From contig JANQRU010000001.1 in the NCBI GenBank assembly GCA_028284415.1, forward strand, positions 806,001 to 870,000: a stretch of DNA of 64,000 nucleotides. The letters are read 5' to 3'. The notes under the pieces were generated by a model. The model was not told the origin of the DNA and ran no database searches. It was given only the letters and a program-made list of their open reading frames with translations. Positions 1-7,905 of this stretch are shown piece after piece. Source of the stretch: Pyrinomonadaceae bacterium. GTDB taxonomy: Bacteria; Acidobacteriota; Blastocatellia; Pyrinomonadales; Pyrinomonadaceae. A program made the translations under genes and the position numbers. The first letter of the stretch is position 1; the number at the start of each line of letters is the position of its first letter.

Positions 1-1661
1 ATGATGGCTACCAAAAAGAATCTTACAGAGATGCTTTTGTTGAAAAATTAGCTCTGCGACCCGTTAATGATGAAAATGGCGAGCGCATCATTATAAGAAT
101 GCACATTAGAGGGCGTGAAGTGATTGCCCAAGCCTGGCTTGCACAAATTGGGCGAATTTCCCTTTATTTGCTCGATACTAACTTGGAACAAAACGATGAA
201 ATTGATCGTTTTATCACGGGACATCTGTACGGTGGTGATGAAGAAACCAGAGTTGTTCAAGAAAAACTCTTAGGAATCGGTGGAGTCAGATTGCTCAGAA
301 AACTCGGCATTGATCCGAGCGTATATCACCTCAATGAAGGACATTCAGCTTTTCTAACGCTGGAATTAGCCAGAGAAATTTTAGAAAAAGACGAGAATTT
401 AACTTTTAGTGATGTTGCATCAATCGTCAGAAACAAATGTGTGTTCACAACTCATACTCCGGTTGCCGCCGGAAATGATTCATTTTCTCCAGAATTAGTA
501 GAAAGTTGTTTTGATGAAAATTATATTAATGCTCTAAGACTAGATAAGGATGAATTCTTCTCGCTCGGACGTTCCAATCCAGATGATAAAGATGAATGGT
601 TCGGAATGACTCCTTTAGCTATAAGACTTTCTCGTTCAGCCAATGGTGTCAGTGAAAAACACGGTGAAGTATCTAGAGAACTTTGGCTTAAGATGTTTCC
701 AGAGGACACAAAAGTTGAAGATGTTCCAATTACTCATATCACAAATGGCGTTCATCCTTTGACTTGGATTGCTCCAACATTCAAAACGCTTTATGAACAT
801 CGAATTGATTCAAACTGGCACGAATTATTAAGTGATGGAGAAAAATGGGCGGAGGCGATTGAGAACCTTCCTGATGAAGAAGTCTGGAGAGCACATCAAT
901 TACTTAAGCAGCTTCTTATTTCGTTTATAAGAGAAAAAACTCACGCTAAAAACATCGGTAGAAAAGAGACTATTCACGAAAATATAAGCACACGCAAATT
1001 ATTTGATAAAGATGTTTTGACAATCGGATTTGCAAGAAGAATTGCAGCTTACAAACGTTGGAATCTATTAATGACAGATTTAGACCGACTTTTGAAAATG
1101 GTTGATGATGATGAGCGTCCGGTTCAGTTTGTTTTTGCTGGTAAAGCCCACCCACAAGATCGAAAAGCTAAGAAAATACTTCAAAACTTAATGAGTATTA
1201 ATCACAAGTCTAACTGGCAAAAACGAGCTGTTTTCATTGAAGACTATGATCAGGAAATAGCCCGTTATCTCGTACAAGGTGTAGATGTCTGGATGAATGT
1301 TCCACGTCGTCCTCTAGAAGCATCAGGAACAAGTGGTCAGAAAGTTGCTATGAATGGCGGTTTGAATTTTTCTATTCTTGATGGCTGGTGGATTGAAGGT
1401 TTTAATAGCGTAAATGGCTTTGCCATAGGTGCTATCGGTACAGATGAAGAAGACAATGATGAAAGCGTAAACGATAAAAAAGATGCAGAATCATTTTACT
1501 CCGTTCTGGAAAACGAAATTATTCCAACTTATTACAGTAAGGATGAGAATGATTTACCAACAAAATGGATCGAACGTATGAAAAATGCACTCGCTACGCT
1601 TACTCCTCAATTCAGTAGTGATAGAATGTTAAAAGACTACATCGAGCAGATTTATTTATAA
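1..1661 (+). CDS. Alpha-glucan (glycogen) phosphorylase, 5'-truncated by window edge
   Basis: Phosphorolysis of alpha-1,4-glucans to glucose 1-phosphate in the cytoplasm. The frame beginning at base 3 is open from the window edge, so the ATG at 99 is internal and the true start lies outside; 552 codons are visible. The segments HTPVAAGND, ITNGVHPLTW and GFARRIAAYKRW resemble the bacterial/archaeal alpha-glucan phosphorylase group (TIGR02094-like). In EASGTSGQKVAMNGG the Lys codon at 1341-1343 aligns with the pyridoxal-phosphate lysine of glycogen phosphorylases. The C-terminus is complete. A small membrane protein follows 42 bp downstream. Family is secure; the exact glucan substrate is not visible. 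Confidence 0.92.
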   Translation, partial: DGYQKESYRDAFVEKLALRPVNDENGERIIIRMHIRGREVIAQAWLAQIGRISLYLLDTNLEQNDEIDRFITGHLYGGDEETRVVQEKLLGIGGVRLLRKLGIDPSVYHLNEGHSAFLTLELAREILEKDENLTFSDVASIVRNKCVFTTHTPVAAGNDSFSPELVESCFDENYINALRLDKDEFFSLGRSNPDDKDEWFGMTPLAIRLSRSANGVSEKHGEVSRELWLKMFPEDTKVEDVPITHITNGVHPLTWIAPTFKTLYEHRIDSNWHELLSDGEKWAEAIENLPDEEVWRAHQLLKQLLISFIREKTHAKNIGRKETIHENISTRKLFDKDVLTIGFARRIAAYKRWNLLMTDLDRLLKMVDDDERPVQFVFAGKAHPQDRKAKKILQNLMSINHKSNWQKRAVFIEDYDQEIARYLVQGVDVWMNVPRRPLEASGTSGQKVAMNGGLNFSILDGWWIEGFNSVNGFAIGAIGTDEEDNDESVNDKKDAESFYSVLENEIIPTYYSKDENDLPTKWIERMKNALATLTPQFSSDRMLKDYIEQIYL

Positions 1662-1668
1662 TCTGCTC
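1644..1668 (+). terminator. Hairpin over the phosphorylase stop codon
   Basis: GAGCAGAT (1644-1651) and ATCTGCTC (1661-1668) form a perfect 8-bp stem that spans the stop codon of the phosphorylase. A T-rich stretch lies about 15 bases further on rather than directly after the stem, so this is a weak terminator candidate and may only be an mRNA 3' structure. Confidence 0.35.
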
Positions 1669-1703
1669 ATAACTTTTAACATCTATTTTTTATTACAAAA
1701 AAT

Positions 1704-2384
1704 ATGCAATCAGATGAATTTAGAACTGGCGTAATTAAACCCGTCGAATGTTTTAAGGAAGGTTGGAATGCAATAAAAGACCAATATCTGATTTTATTTG
1801 CCATAACTGTCGTTGGTATGGTGATTGGAAGTTTCACACTATACCTATTGCTTGGAGCGATGGTTTGTGGCATTTTTTATTGCTATCTACAAGCTATTGA
1901 CGGTAAGCCGGCGGAAATGGAAGTTTTATTTAAAAGCTTCAAATATTTCAAGCCAGGCTTATTGGTTATTTTTTTCTTTGTTGCACCGCTTTTTGTAGTG
2001 ATAGGTCTATACGCCCCTTTACTTTATGCAACCTACAGCGGACAAGTTTTAACTGAAGAAGAAGTAATAAATTTGCTTATACGAACTTTAATAAGTGAAG
2101 CCATTTTTGCCACTGTAATGGTCTGTCTTCATACGCTTCTTGTTTTTGCCTTCCCCTTAATTGTTGATCGAAACCTTTCGGGTTGGAAAGCTATAAAGTT
2201 AAGTGCAAAAGCGGTTTGGAAGAATTTAAATGGTGTTGCAGGTTTATGGGCGATTGGATTTGTAATAAGCTTAGTTGGTTTGTTAATTTTTTGTATTGGT
2301 ATCTATTTAACGATACCTCTAATTATTGCAGGAAATACTGTTGCTTATAGAAAAGTATTTCCCAAAATAAGCTCAGCAAATTAA
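1704..2384 (+). CDS. Multi-pass membrane protein, unknown function
   Basis: 226 residues with about five to six hydrophobic segments (near 30-60, 80-110, 130-155, 180-210). The N-terminus (GVIKPVECFKEGWNAIKDQY) and the repeated helical-hairpin layout resemble DUF975/YciC-like or glycerophosphodiesterase-membrane-domain proteins, but I cannot assign a family firmly. It sits between the phosphorylase and the YtxJ-like gene on the same strand, 22 bp ahead of the latter, so it is probably cotranscribed. No catalytic residues are evident. Confidence 0.75.
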   Translation: MQSDEFRTGVIKPVECFKEGWNAIKDQYLILFAITVVGMVIGSFTLYLLLGAMVCGIFYCYLQAIDGKPAEMEVLFKSFKYFKPGLLVIFFFVAPLFVVIGLYAPLLYATYSGQVLTEEEVINLLIRTLISEAIFATVMVCLHTLLVFAFPLIVDRNLSGWKAIKLSAKAVWKNLNGVAGLWAIGFVISLVGLLIFCIGIYLTIPLIIAGNTVAYRKVFPKISSAN

Positions 2385-2406
2385 ATGGATGTAGGAAAGA
2401 CCAAAT

Positions 2407-2745
2407 ATGAAAGCTCAATTTATTGAATTAAATAACATTGAACAATTAGACGATCTCTTTGAAGTTTCGAAAACAAAACCGATAACACTCTTCAAACACA
2501 GTATAACTTGTCCAATCAGTACAAATGTATTTGAAGAAGTTTCCAATGTTGACTCAACAATATTCCTAGTAGTGGTCCAAGACACTCGTAATATTTCAGA
2601 TGCAATTGCCAAAAAAACTGGAATTAAACACGAATCACCTCAAGCAATTGTTATTAAAGACTCTGAACCTGTTTATCACGCATCACATTACGACATAACG
2701 GCAGAAGATTTAGCGGCAACGATTGCAACCCACAGAGTCTCTTAA
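2407..2745 (+). CDS. ytxJ: YtxJ-like monothiol bacilliredoxin (DUF2847)
   Basis: 112 residues with the thioredoxin-like fold of the YtxJ/DUF2847 family. The signature is a single reactive cysteine in KHSITCPIST (Cys 36-37 region), then a conserved HESPQAIVIKD segment that corresponds to the cis-Pro side of the fold. Family members are thought to remove bacillithiol from mixed disulfides in the cytoplasm; whether this organism makes bacillithiol cannot be seen here. An AGGAAAGA-like ribosome site precedes the ATG. It lies in a co-directional run with DUF971 and zinc-ribbon genes. Confidence 0.85.
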   Translation: MKAQFIELNNIEQLDDLFEVSKTKPITLFKHSITCPISTNVFEEVSNVDSTIFLVVVQDTRNISDAIAKKTGIKHESPQAIVIKDSEPVYHASHYDITAEDLAATIATHRVS

Positions 2746-2772
2746 TAAACAAATAATTTGATAGATACTGAA

Positions 2773-3069
2773 ATGATTGAACCACTTGAAATAATAGAAG
2801 AAAATGATTCAGAGATTTCTATAAAATGGTCTGATAATTTAGAAACGAAATATAATGCACCAGATTTACGAAAGTCGTGTCCATGTGCTGGATGCATTGA
2901 TGAATGGACTGGGGAAAAGAGACTAAAAGATGAAACTGTTCCTGATGATATTAATTTTTCCCACATTTCGATCGTCGGACGCTATGCTTTGAATTTTCAT
3001 TTTTCAGACGGACATGACACAGGTATATTTAGTTTTAAATTGTTAAGAAATTTATCAGAAAACAAATAA
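2773..3069 (+). CDS. DUF971 domain protein
   Basis: A short protein matching the DUF971 / gamma-butyrobetaine hydroxylase N-terminal-like fold: ISIKWSDN, then APDLRKSCPCAGCIDEWTG, then a YALNFHFSDGHDTGIFSF core. The CPCAGC cluster resembles a metal- or Fe-S-linked site, and this domain is often found near or fused to Fe-S carrier proteins; that role is inferred. I chose the ATG at 2773; an in-frame TTG at 2758 would add five residues, and neither has a clear Shine-Dalgarno sequence. The next gene starts a few bases after the stop. Confidence 0.8.
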   Translation: MIEPLEIIEENDSEISIKWSDNLETKYNAPDLRKSCPCAGCIDEWTGEKRLKDETVPDDINFSHISIVGRYALNFHFSDGHDTGIFSFKLLRNLSENK

Positions 3070-3075
3070 ATAAGA

Positions 3076-3348
3076 ATGCAAGAACGAGATATCTTTGACG
3101 AAAGAAAAGAAAGAAAAAAAGCAAATTATGCTTGTACGTTTTGTGGCGAAAGAAATGATTATGAAATTCTTTGGTTAAAACGTACCAAAAAGAAAAAATC
3201 TAACAAACGCCTAAATGAGCATGAAAGAATGCAATTCGAAAAATCTCGTGACTATATGGTACGAATTGACGATGTTTTAATCTGCAAAAATAATCGCTGT
3301 CGCAAAAGATTTGAAATACCTGACTCACATTCTGTAGTTTTTATTTAA
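3076..3348 (+). CDS. Small zinc-ribbon protein, unknown function
   Basis: 90 residues, strongly basic. One knuckle is CTFC (residues 20-23) and a second cysteine pair is CKNNRC near residue 73, so the four cysteines could bind one zinc ion. I do not recognise a named family. It begins 6 bp after the DUF971 stop, so it is probably part of the same transcript. Confidence 0.65.
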   Translation: MQERDIFDERKERKKANYACTFCGERNDYEILWLKRTKKKKSNKRLNEHERMQFEKSRDYMVRIDDVLICKNNRCRKRFEIPDSHSVVFI

Positions 3349-3482
3349 TGAAAAAACTACATTCTTTAAGCCAATCAATTTTTCTCGCAAATATAACCAA
3401 AATTACTTTAAACTTTTTTCATAGTGGTCTCGCCTTTATGATATTCTTCTATTAATTCGAAAAGGCAAAAGGCGGTAATAAT

Positions 3483-3866
3483 ATGAAAGGTAAAGAACTA
3501 GAATTCTACGAAAATCAACCAGTTCCTGATAAAGAAGTTCAAGAACTTATGAATGAAGAAATAGAACACGCTCCAAAAGCCCCTCACGAACTCGAAGAAA
3601 GGCTTGAGGAACATCATTCAACCTCACCTGAACTTTCAGGGGGCGACATAGATGCCGAATGGGAGGATGCAAATGATAGCGGTGCTGAAAGTGTCGGCGG
3701 TCACAACCCAACGCCCGATCAATCTGACACTGAAGCAAATGCAAAAGCCATTGGTGTTAGTTTTGAGGACAATGAGCCTCTAGATTTTGAGTATAAGCAT
3801 AACAAGCGTGATGAAAACAGATTTGAATTAAATGAAAATTCCAAAGATAAGGATAATTCAATTTAA
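3483..3866 (+). CDS. Acidic hypothetical protein, DUF6335-like
   Basis: 127 residues, very acidic and without hydrophobic segments. The middle (SPELSGGDIDAEWEDA, then GAESVGGHNPTPDQ and EANAKAIG) resembles the DUF6335 proteins I recall from cyanobacteria; the match is from memory and tentative. The ATG follows an AAGGCGG-like ribosome site. It is the last gene of the leading + strand run and ends at a strong terminator. Function unknown. Confidence 0.7.
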   Translation: MKGKELEFYENQPVPDKEVQELMNEEIEHAPKAPHELEERLEEHHSTSPELSGGDIDAEWEDANDSGAESVGGHNPTPDQSDTEANAKAIGVSFEDNEPLDFEYKHNKRDENRFELNENSKDKDNSI

Positions 3867-3871
3867 CAAAG

Positions 3872-3905
3872 AAAATGGGAGTTGAATTGACTCAACTCCC
3901 ATTTT
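3872..3905. terminator. Bidirectional rho-independent terminator
   Basis: A 14-bp perfect stem, AAAATGGGAGTTGA (3872-3885) with TCAACTCCCATTTT (3892-3905), encloses a 6-base loop and is flanked by A and T runs. It sits between convergent genes and can stop transcription from both sides. Confidence 0.87.
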
Positions 3906-3925
3906 ATCTTTTCTTCAAATTTCAA

Positions 3926-5005
3926 TTAATCTCCATAAATCTCAACAACAGGCTCTCCTTTATCATTTATGTAAGCTCGATACATTCCTTCTGAGTTAAA
4001 TGAAATACCAATGTTCCCCTTGTTATCTAACGCTATAACTCCGCCGTCTCCACCAGCTTTTTGAAGTTTCTGTTTAATTACCATATTGGCGGCGTCCTGA
4101 ATTCCCATATCTTTGTATTCCACCAATGAGCAAATGTCCTTTGAGACACTCAAACGAATAAAAAATTCGCCCCAACCGGTCGCAGAAACGGCACAGTTTT
4201 TGTTGTCTGCATAAGTGCCAGCACCTATGACGGGCACATCTCCAACACGACCATATTTTTTATAGGTCATTCCTCCGGTTGAGGTTCCTGCCGCTAAATT
4301 TCCGTCTTTATCAAGGGCTACTGCACCGACCGTCCCGAATTTATTTTCGGGCAGCTCAAAATACTCGTTTATTGAAACTTGTTTGCCTTCTTTTTTGGCT
4401 TTTTCTCTTTCTTTTTCACGCTTAATAATTCTTTGTAATGAATCCCAACGCCTTTGAGTCCAAAAGTATTTTTCCGGAACTAATTCAAGTTTCATTTCTT
4501 TTGCAAACTTCTCAGCTCCATCACCAATCATCATTACATGTGGTGATTTGTCCATCACAGCTCGTGCAAGAAGTATTGGATTTTTAACCGTATGTAATCC
4601 AGCAACTGCACCAGCATTCATCGTTTTTCCATCCATAATTGATGCATCAAGCTCATTCTTACCATCGGCAGTAAATACTGAACCTTTTCCAGCGTTAAAC
4701 ATAGGAGAATCTTCCATTATAATTATCGCTGCTTGAATCGCATCAAGCGAAGATTTACCAGATTGAAGTGCTTTATAGCCAGCTAACACTGATTTTTCCA
4801 ATATCGCACGGTATTCTTTTTCTCTTTCAGGTGAAAGACTTCCCCGTTTGATAACCCCAGCCCCACCATGAATCACAAATCCCAATCTTGGATTCTGTGG
4901 CGATTGTAGCTTCAACATCCCTGTTTTAGATTTCTGTTGTGCCGAAAGTAAAATAGGAAATAAAAGAAATGTAGCTAAAAGAAAAAATGACAAAAGTTTT
5001 TTCAT
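3926..5005 (-). CDS. iaaA: Isoaspartyl peptidase/L-asparaginase (Ntn hydrolase, family T2), exported
   Basis: 359 residues. A Sec signal peptide (about 1-22, ending LLSAQQ) indicates export, which is less usual for the family. The plant-type asparaginase features are present: FVIHGGAGV near 43-51, FNAGKGSVFT near 103-112 and LDASIMDG near 119-126. The linker ends at NKFGT|VGAVALD, where Thr225 is the expected autoproteolysis nucleophile, followed by GTSTGGMTYK. A Lys/Glu-rich stretch lies just before the cleavage point, as in other members. It hydrolyses beta-aspartyl dipeptides and asparagine. Confidence 0.93.
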   Translation of the reverse strand: MKKLLSFFLLATFLLFPILLSAQQKSKTGMLKLQSPQNPRLGFVIHGGAGVIKRGSLSPEREKEYRAILEKSVLAGYKALQSGKSSLDAIQAAIIIMEDSPMFNAGKGSVFTADGKNELDASIMDGKTMNAGAVAGLHTVKNPILLARAVMDKSPHVMMIGDGAEKFAKEMKLELVPEKYFWTQRRWDSLQRIIKREKEREKAKKEGKQVSINEYFELPENKFGTVGAVALDKDGNLAAGTSTGGMTYKKYGRVGDVPVIGAGTYADNKNCAVSATGWGEFFIRLSVSKDICSLVEYKDMGIQDAANMVIKQKLQKAGGDGGVIALDNKGNIGISFNSEGMYRAYINDKGEPVVEIYGD

Positions 5006-5072
5006 AATTAAACTCCAGAAAAGATTTGTAAAAAGATTAACACAATTATAAAAAAAAACGGAAAGTTCTTCA

Positions 5073-5101
5073 CTTTATAAATTGTTTCTTAACTAATCCC
5101 A
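5073..5101 (-). promoter_or_regulatory. Candidate promoter for the isoaspartyl peptidase gene
   Basis: On the minus strand TTGGGA (5101-5096) and TATAAA (5078-5073) are separated by 17 bases, about 70 bases upstream of the ATG at 5005. The -35 box is imperfect, so this is only a candidate. Confidence 0.35.
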
Positions 5102-5223
5102 ATGATTTCTTCAAATAGAGCTGTCAATAAATAGAAGTTCAATAAAAATGTTGTGTATTAGTAATTAAAGCTTTAGAATTAATAAATAATCCATTCCTTT
5201 TTAGCCGCATTTTTGGAGGAAAT

Positions 5224-5955
5224 ATGTTTTTAAAGTTTCTACTCCTGTTAAATTTCTTAGCAATTCTAATTATCCCTGCTATCAGCCAAACGTCTGAAGA
5301 AGTTCCACTTTGCAAAGAAACCAGTCCAATTGACTTAGTGCCAAAAGATGTAAATGAAAAAAGCTTATCGACTTTGGAAAATAAAGTTCTGGATGAGGTT
5401 AATTTGGCTCGCACTGAACCTTCACAATATATTGGATTTTTGACGCAATATAAAAATTATGTAAATGGCAAAATTTTGCGTGTTCCAAATCAAAAACCAA
5501 TACTGATGGAAGAAGGAATTCCGGTTATCGAAAGTGCTATCGCAGATTTCAAGCAGATCGAAAAACTCACGCCTTTGAAATTTTCTACAGGACTGAAAAA
5601 AGTTGCAGAAAACCAATTAAAAGATTTGAAAGAGAATCCCAACTTAGGACATTTTGGAAAAGATGGTAGTGGTCTTAAAAAAAGATTACTCAGAGTTGGT
5701 AAATACGAGAAAGTAGCTTCAGAAAATATAAACTACAAAGACACTGATCCGCGTGAGATAGTTTTGAGAATGTTAATTGATGACGGCGTAAAAAGTCGCA
5801 CTCACAGAAAAAATATTCTCAATCAACAATTTAATTTACTTGGCTTAGCTTGTGGTGAATCAACCAAAGACCCACAAATGATCTGTGTTTTAGTTTTTGC
5901 CGACAAGTTTAATGAAAGTGCAGGTTCAAACAAACCTAAAGCAACTGAATTCTGA
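5224..5955 (+). CDS. Secreted CAP (SCP/PR-1-like) domain protein
   Basis: 243 residues with a Sec signal peptide (about 1-21, ending IPAISQT). The CAP domain carries the usual marks: VLDEVNLARTEPSQY near 57-71, LKEN..LGHFGKDGS near 135-150 with its histidine, SENINY near 170, and RTHRKNILNQQFNLLG near 196-211 with the second histidine. A strong GGAGG precedes the ATG. Bacterial members are secreted; their activity is generally undefined. It ends convergently with the PqqD-domain gene. Confidence 0.88.
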   Translation: MFLKFLLLLNFLAILIIPAISQTSEEVPLCKETSPIDLVPKDVNEKSLSTLENKVLDEVNLARTEPSQYIGFLTQYKNYVNGKILRVPNQKPILMEEGIPVIESAIADFKQIEKLTPLKFSTGLKKVAENQLKDLKENPNLGHFGKDGSGLKKRLLRVGKYEKVASENINYKDTDPREIVLRMLIDDGVKSRTHRKNILNQQFNLLGLACGESTKDPQMICVLVFADKFNESAGSNKPKATEF

Positions 5956-6031
5956 ACTAAAGTTAATAGTGTGATTTTTTGTTAATTTTCTGGGTTTAAG
6001 CTAAATTTTCCTAAAGACAGCATTCAACTCT

Positions 6032-6691
6032 CTAATTGCAGACACATTCAACAGTTCCTGGAAATGGTGCACAAGTTCCAGCAACGCCTAAAGAGCCTGT
6101 ACCACTGCAACAAGCTACTGCCGCCCGAGCATCACAGTCGGGTTGATCCCCAACTGGCGAACAACCTATTCTGGGATCACCTGCCATATTGTTGAATGTT
6201 GCACCAGATACACAACAAACAGAAGTAGGATTTGGAAGACCAACACAATTAGAAGAACAACAATCGGAGCCAGTTGCACAGGGCGATGCAATTCCGGCAC
6301 AAGATTGTGCATGGACTGAATTTGGAACTTTTAATGAAGCAACAATAGGTAGAGCAATCATTGATGAATAACCTATTCTTTTGATCAACTTTCTTCTAGA
6401 CAGTCCCTTGAAAGGTGTCTCAATATTCTTGCTGTTTAATAACAAATCTTCTTTTCTTAACTGATCAATTGCTAACCAAACAATATCTTCGTCAACAACA
6501 TTGTTCATTTTTTCACTCAGCTTTTGTGTCATTTGCTGAACACTTCTCTTTCCATCACACATCTCCCATATCATTACTGACATTTCATTTAAGCACACGG
6601 CTTTATTCGTTCTAAGGTCATAGATTAAAACCTCATCTCCTGTCTCTTGTATTATTAGGTTTTTCTTACGACTTGTTGGGGTATTCTTCAT
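6032..6691 (-). CDS. PqqD-domain protein with internal Tat-like signal and cysteine-rich knottin-like tail
   Basis: 219 residues in three parts. Residues 10-88 look like a PqqD / RiPP-recognition-type winged helix (VLIYDLRTNKAVCLNEMS, then VDEDIVWLAIDQLRKEDLL). Residues 98-128 resemble a Tat signal placed internally: SRRKLIKR, a hydrophobic run, then VHAQ. Residues 131-219 hold 14 cysteines beginning C-x6-C-x5-CC-x3-C-x9-CC, an inhibitor-cystine-knot-like spacing. An AGGAG site precedes the ATG. No radical SAM enzyme, protease or transporter for a modified peptide is adjacent. The reading frame is clear; the function is not known to me. Confidence 0.85.
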   Translation of the reverse strand: MKNTPTSRKKNLIIQETGDEVLIYDLRTNKAVCLNEMSVMIWEMCDGKRSVQQMTQKLSEKMNNVVDEDIVWLAIDQLRKEDLLLNSKNIETPFKGLSRRKLIKRIGYSSMIALPIVASLKVPNSVHAQSCAGIASPCATGSDCCSSNCVGLPNPTSVCCVSGATFNNMAGDPRIGCSPVGDQPDCDARAAVACCSGTGSLGVAGTCAPFPGTVECVCN

Positions 6692-6916
6692 TATTAGTTT
6701 TCTCCTATTTGAAGCTACCCTTAGTTAACACAGATTTTTAACAGAGTCCTAAAATATTTATAAAATATTCATAAAATTTGCTTATTGTGATAACACTGAA
6801 GATATAGATATTTTGCTAATTTATTGAGAAAACTTACTAAAATAGATCATATGATTGGACAAAAAACTTTGACTTTTTTTACTCAAAAGGAATTAAGGCT
6901 AGCTTAATTTATGAAT

Positions 6917-7837
6917 TTATAGACTTCTGGCTTCACGCCAAATTTTAGGAACTGAAAGTAGTTTCTGACCTTTTGTGGTAAAAGCTCTTTTCTGAAAAAC
7001 GTCATAATTTTGTTTTTCTATTTCATCCAAAATTTGACCATAGATTCTCGAAGCAAGTAAAACACAAAAGCGTGAGTCCTTTTCAAGCATTGGAATGCCT
7101 TTTTCACTTTTTTGGTAGTATTTACGAGCTCTTTCTATCTCAAACTTTATTAGCTGAATGAAATTTTTATCTGCAACACCTTCAAAGATTTGCTCTTCAG
7201 AAACATTGAATTTTCGTAAATCCTCTTGAGGTAAATAAATTCGGTTCATTTCTGCATCTTCTTTTACATCACGAAGTATATTCGTCAATTGCATAGCAAT
7301 TCCCATCGCTTCAGCATATTCGAGGGCTTTTTTTTCCGAATAGCCAAGTATTTCGGATGACATTAAGCCAACAGTTGAAGCAACGCGATAGCAATAAACA
7401 TAAAGCTCTTCAAAGGTTTCATAACGATTTATATGAGTGTCCATCAAAACGCCTTTCATCAAATCAAGCGGGATCTCTTGAGGTATATCGTATGTTTTCA
7501 GCATATCTTCCCATGCCATCATAACGAGTCTTGAGTCCTGAGCTTCAACTGCTGAATCATTATCAACTGCTTCTTGACTAATAGCTGACCATTGACCGTT
7601 ATAAACCTGATTGAGTTTTTCTTTCCAATTCTCAACCGCTTTGATTGCTTCCTTCTCACTTCGAACTTCAGCTTCATCAACTTCGTCGTCAACATTTCGA
7701 CAAAGAGCGTAAAGTGCATAAACGGCTTTTTGTTTATTTTTGGGGAGGAATTTATTTGCAAAGTAGAAGCTTTTGGCATTTTCCTTAGTCACGCTTTCAC
7801 AGTATTTGTAAGCTTCTTTGAGTTCTTTTGAATTCAT
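6917..7837 (-). CDS. Squalene/phytoene synthase family protein
   Basis: 306 residues of the trans-isoprenyl head-to-head synthase fold. Both aspartate motifs are intact: DDEVD at 50-54 and DVKED at 190-194 within LTNILRDVKEDAEMNR, followed by IYLPQEDL. YALCRNVDDEVDE and RVASTVGLM are typical of HpnD/CrtB-like enzymes. It condenses two farnesyl or geranylgeranyl diphosphates into squalene-, presqualene- or phytoene-type products at the membrane; the sequence alone does not decide which. It is the last gene of the 10.7-6.9 kb operon, 68 bp after the degenerate prenyl synthase. Confidence 0.9.
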   Translation of the reverse strand: MNSKELKEAYKYCESVTKENAKSFYFANKFLPKNKQKAVYALYALCRNVDDEVDEAEVRSEKEAIKAVENWKEKLNQVYNGQWSAISQEAVDNDSAVEAQDSRLVMMAWEDMLKTYDIPQEIPLDLMKGVLMDTHINRYETFEELYVYCYRVASTVGLMSSEILGYSEKKALEYAEAMGIAMQLTNILRDVKEDAEMNRIYLPQEDLRKFNVSEEQIFEGVADKNFIQLIKFEIERARKYYQKSEKGIPMLEKDSRFCVLLASRIYGQILDEIEKQNYDVFQKRAFTTKGQKLLSVPKIWREARSL

Positions 7838-7905
7838 TAACTCAAATATAACTTATGGGAGATGGTTTTTCGATTTGGGATTGGGAATTTATATTTTCAA
7901 ATAGC

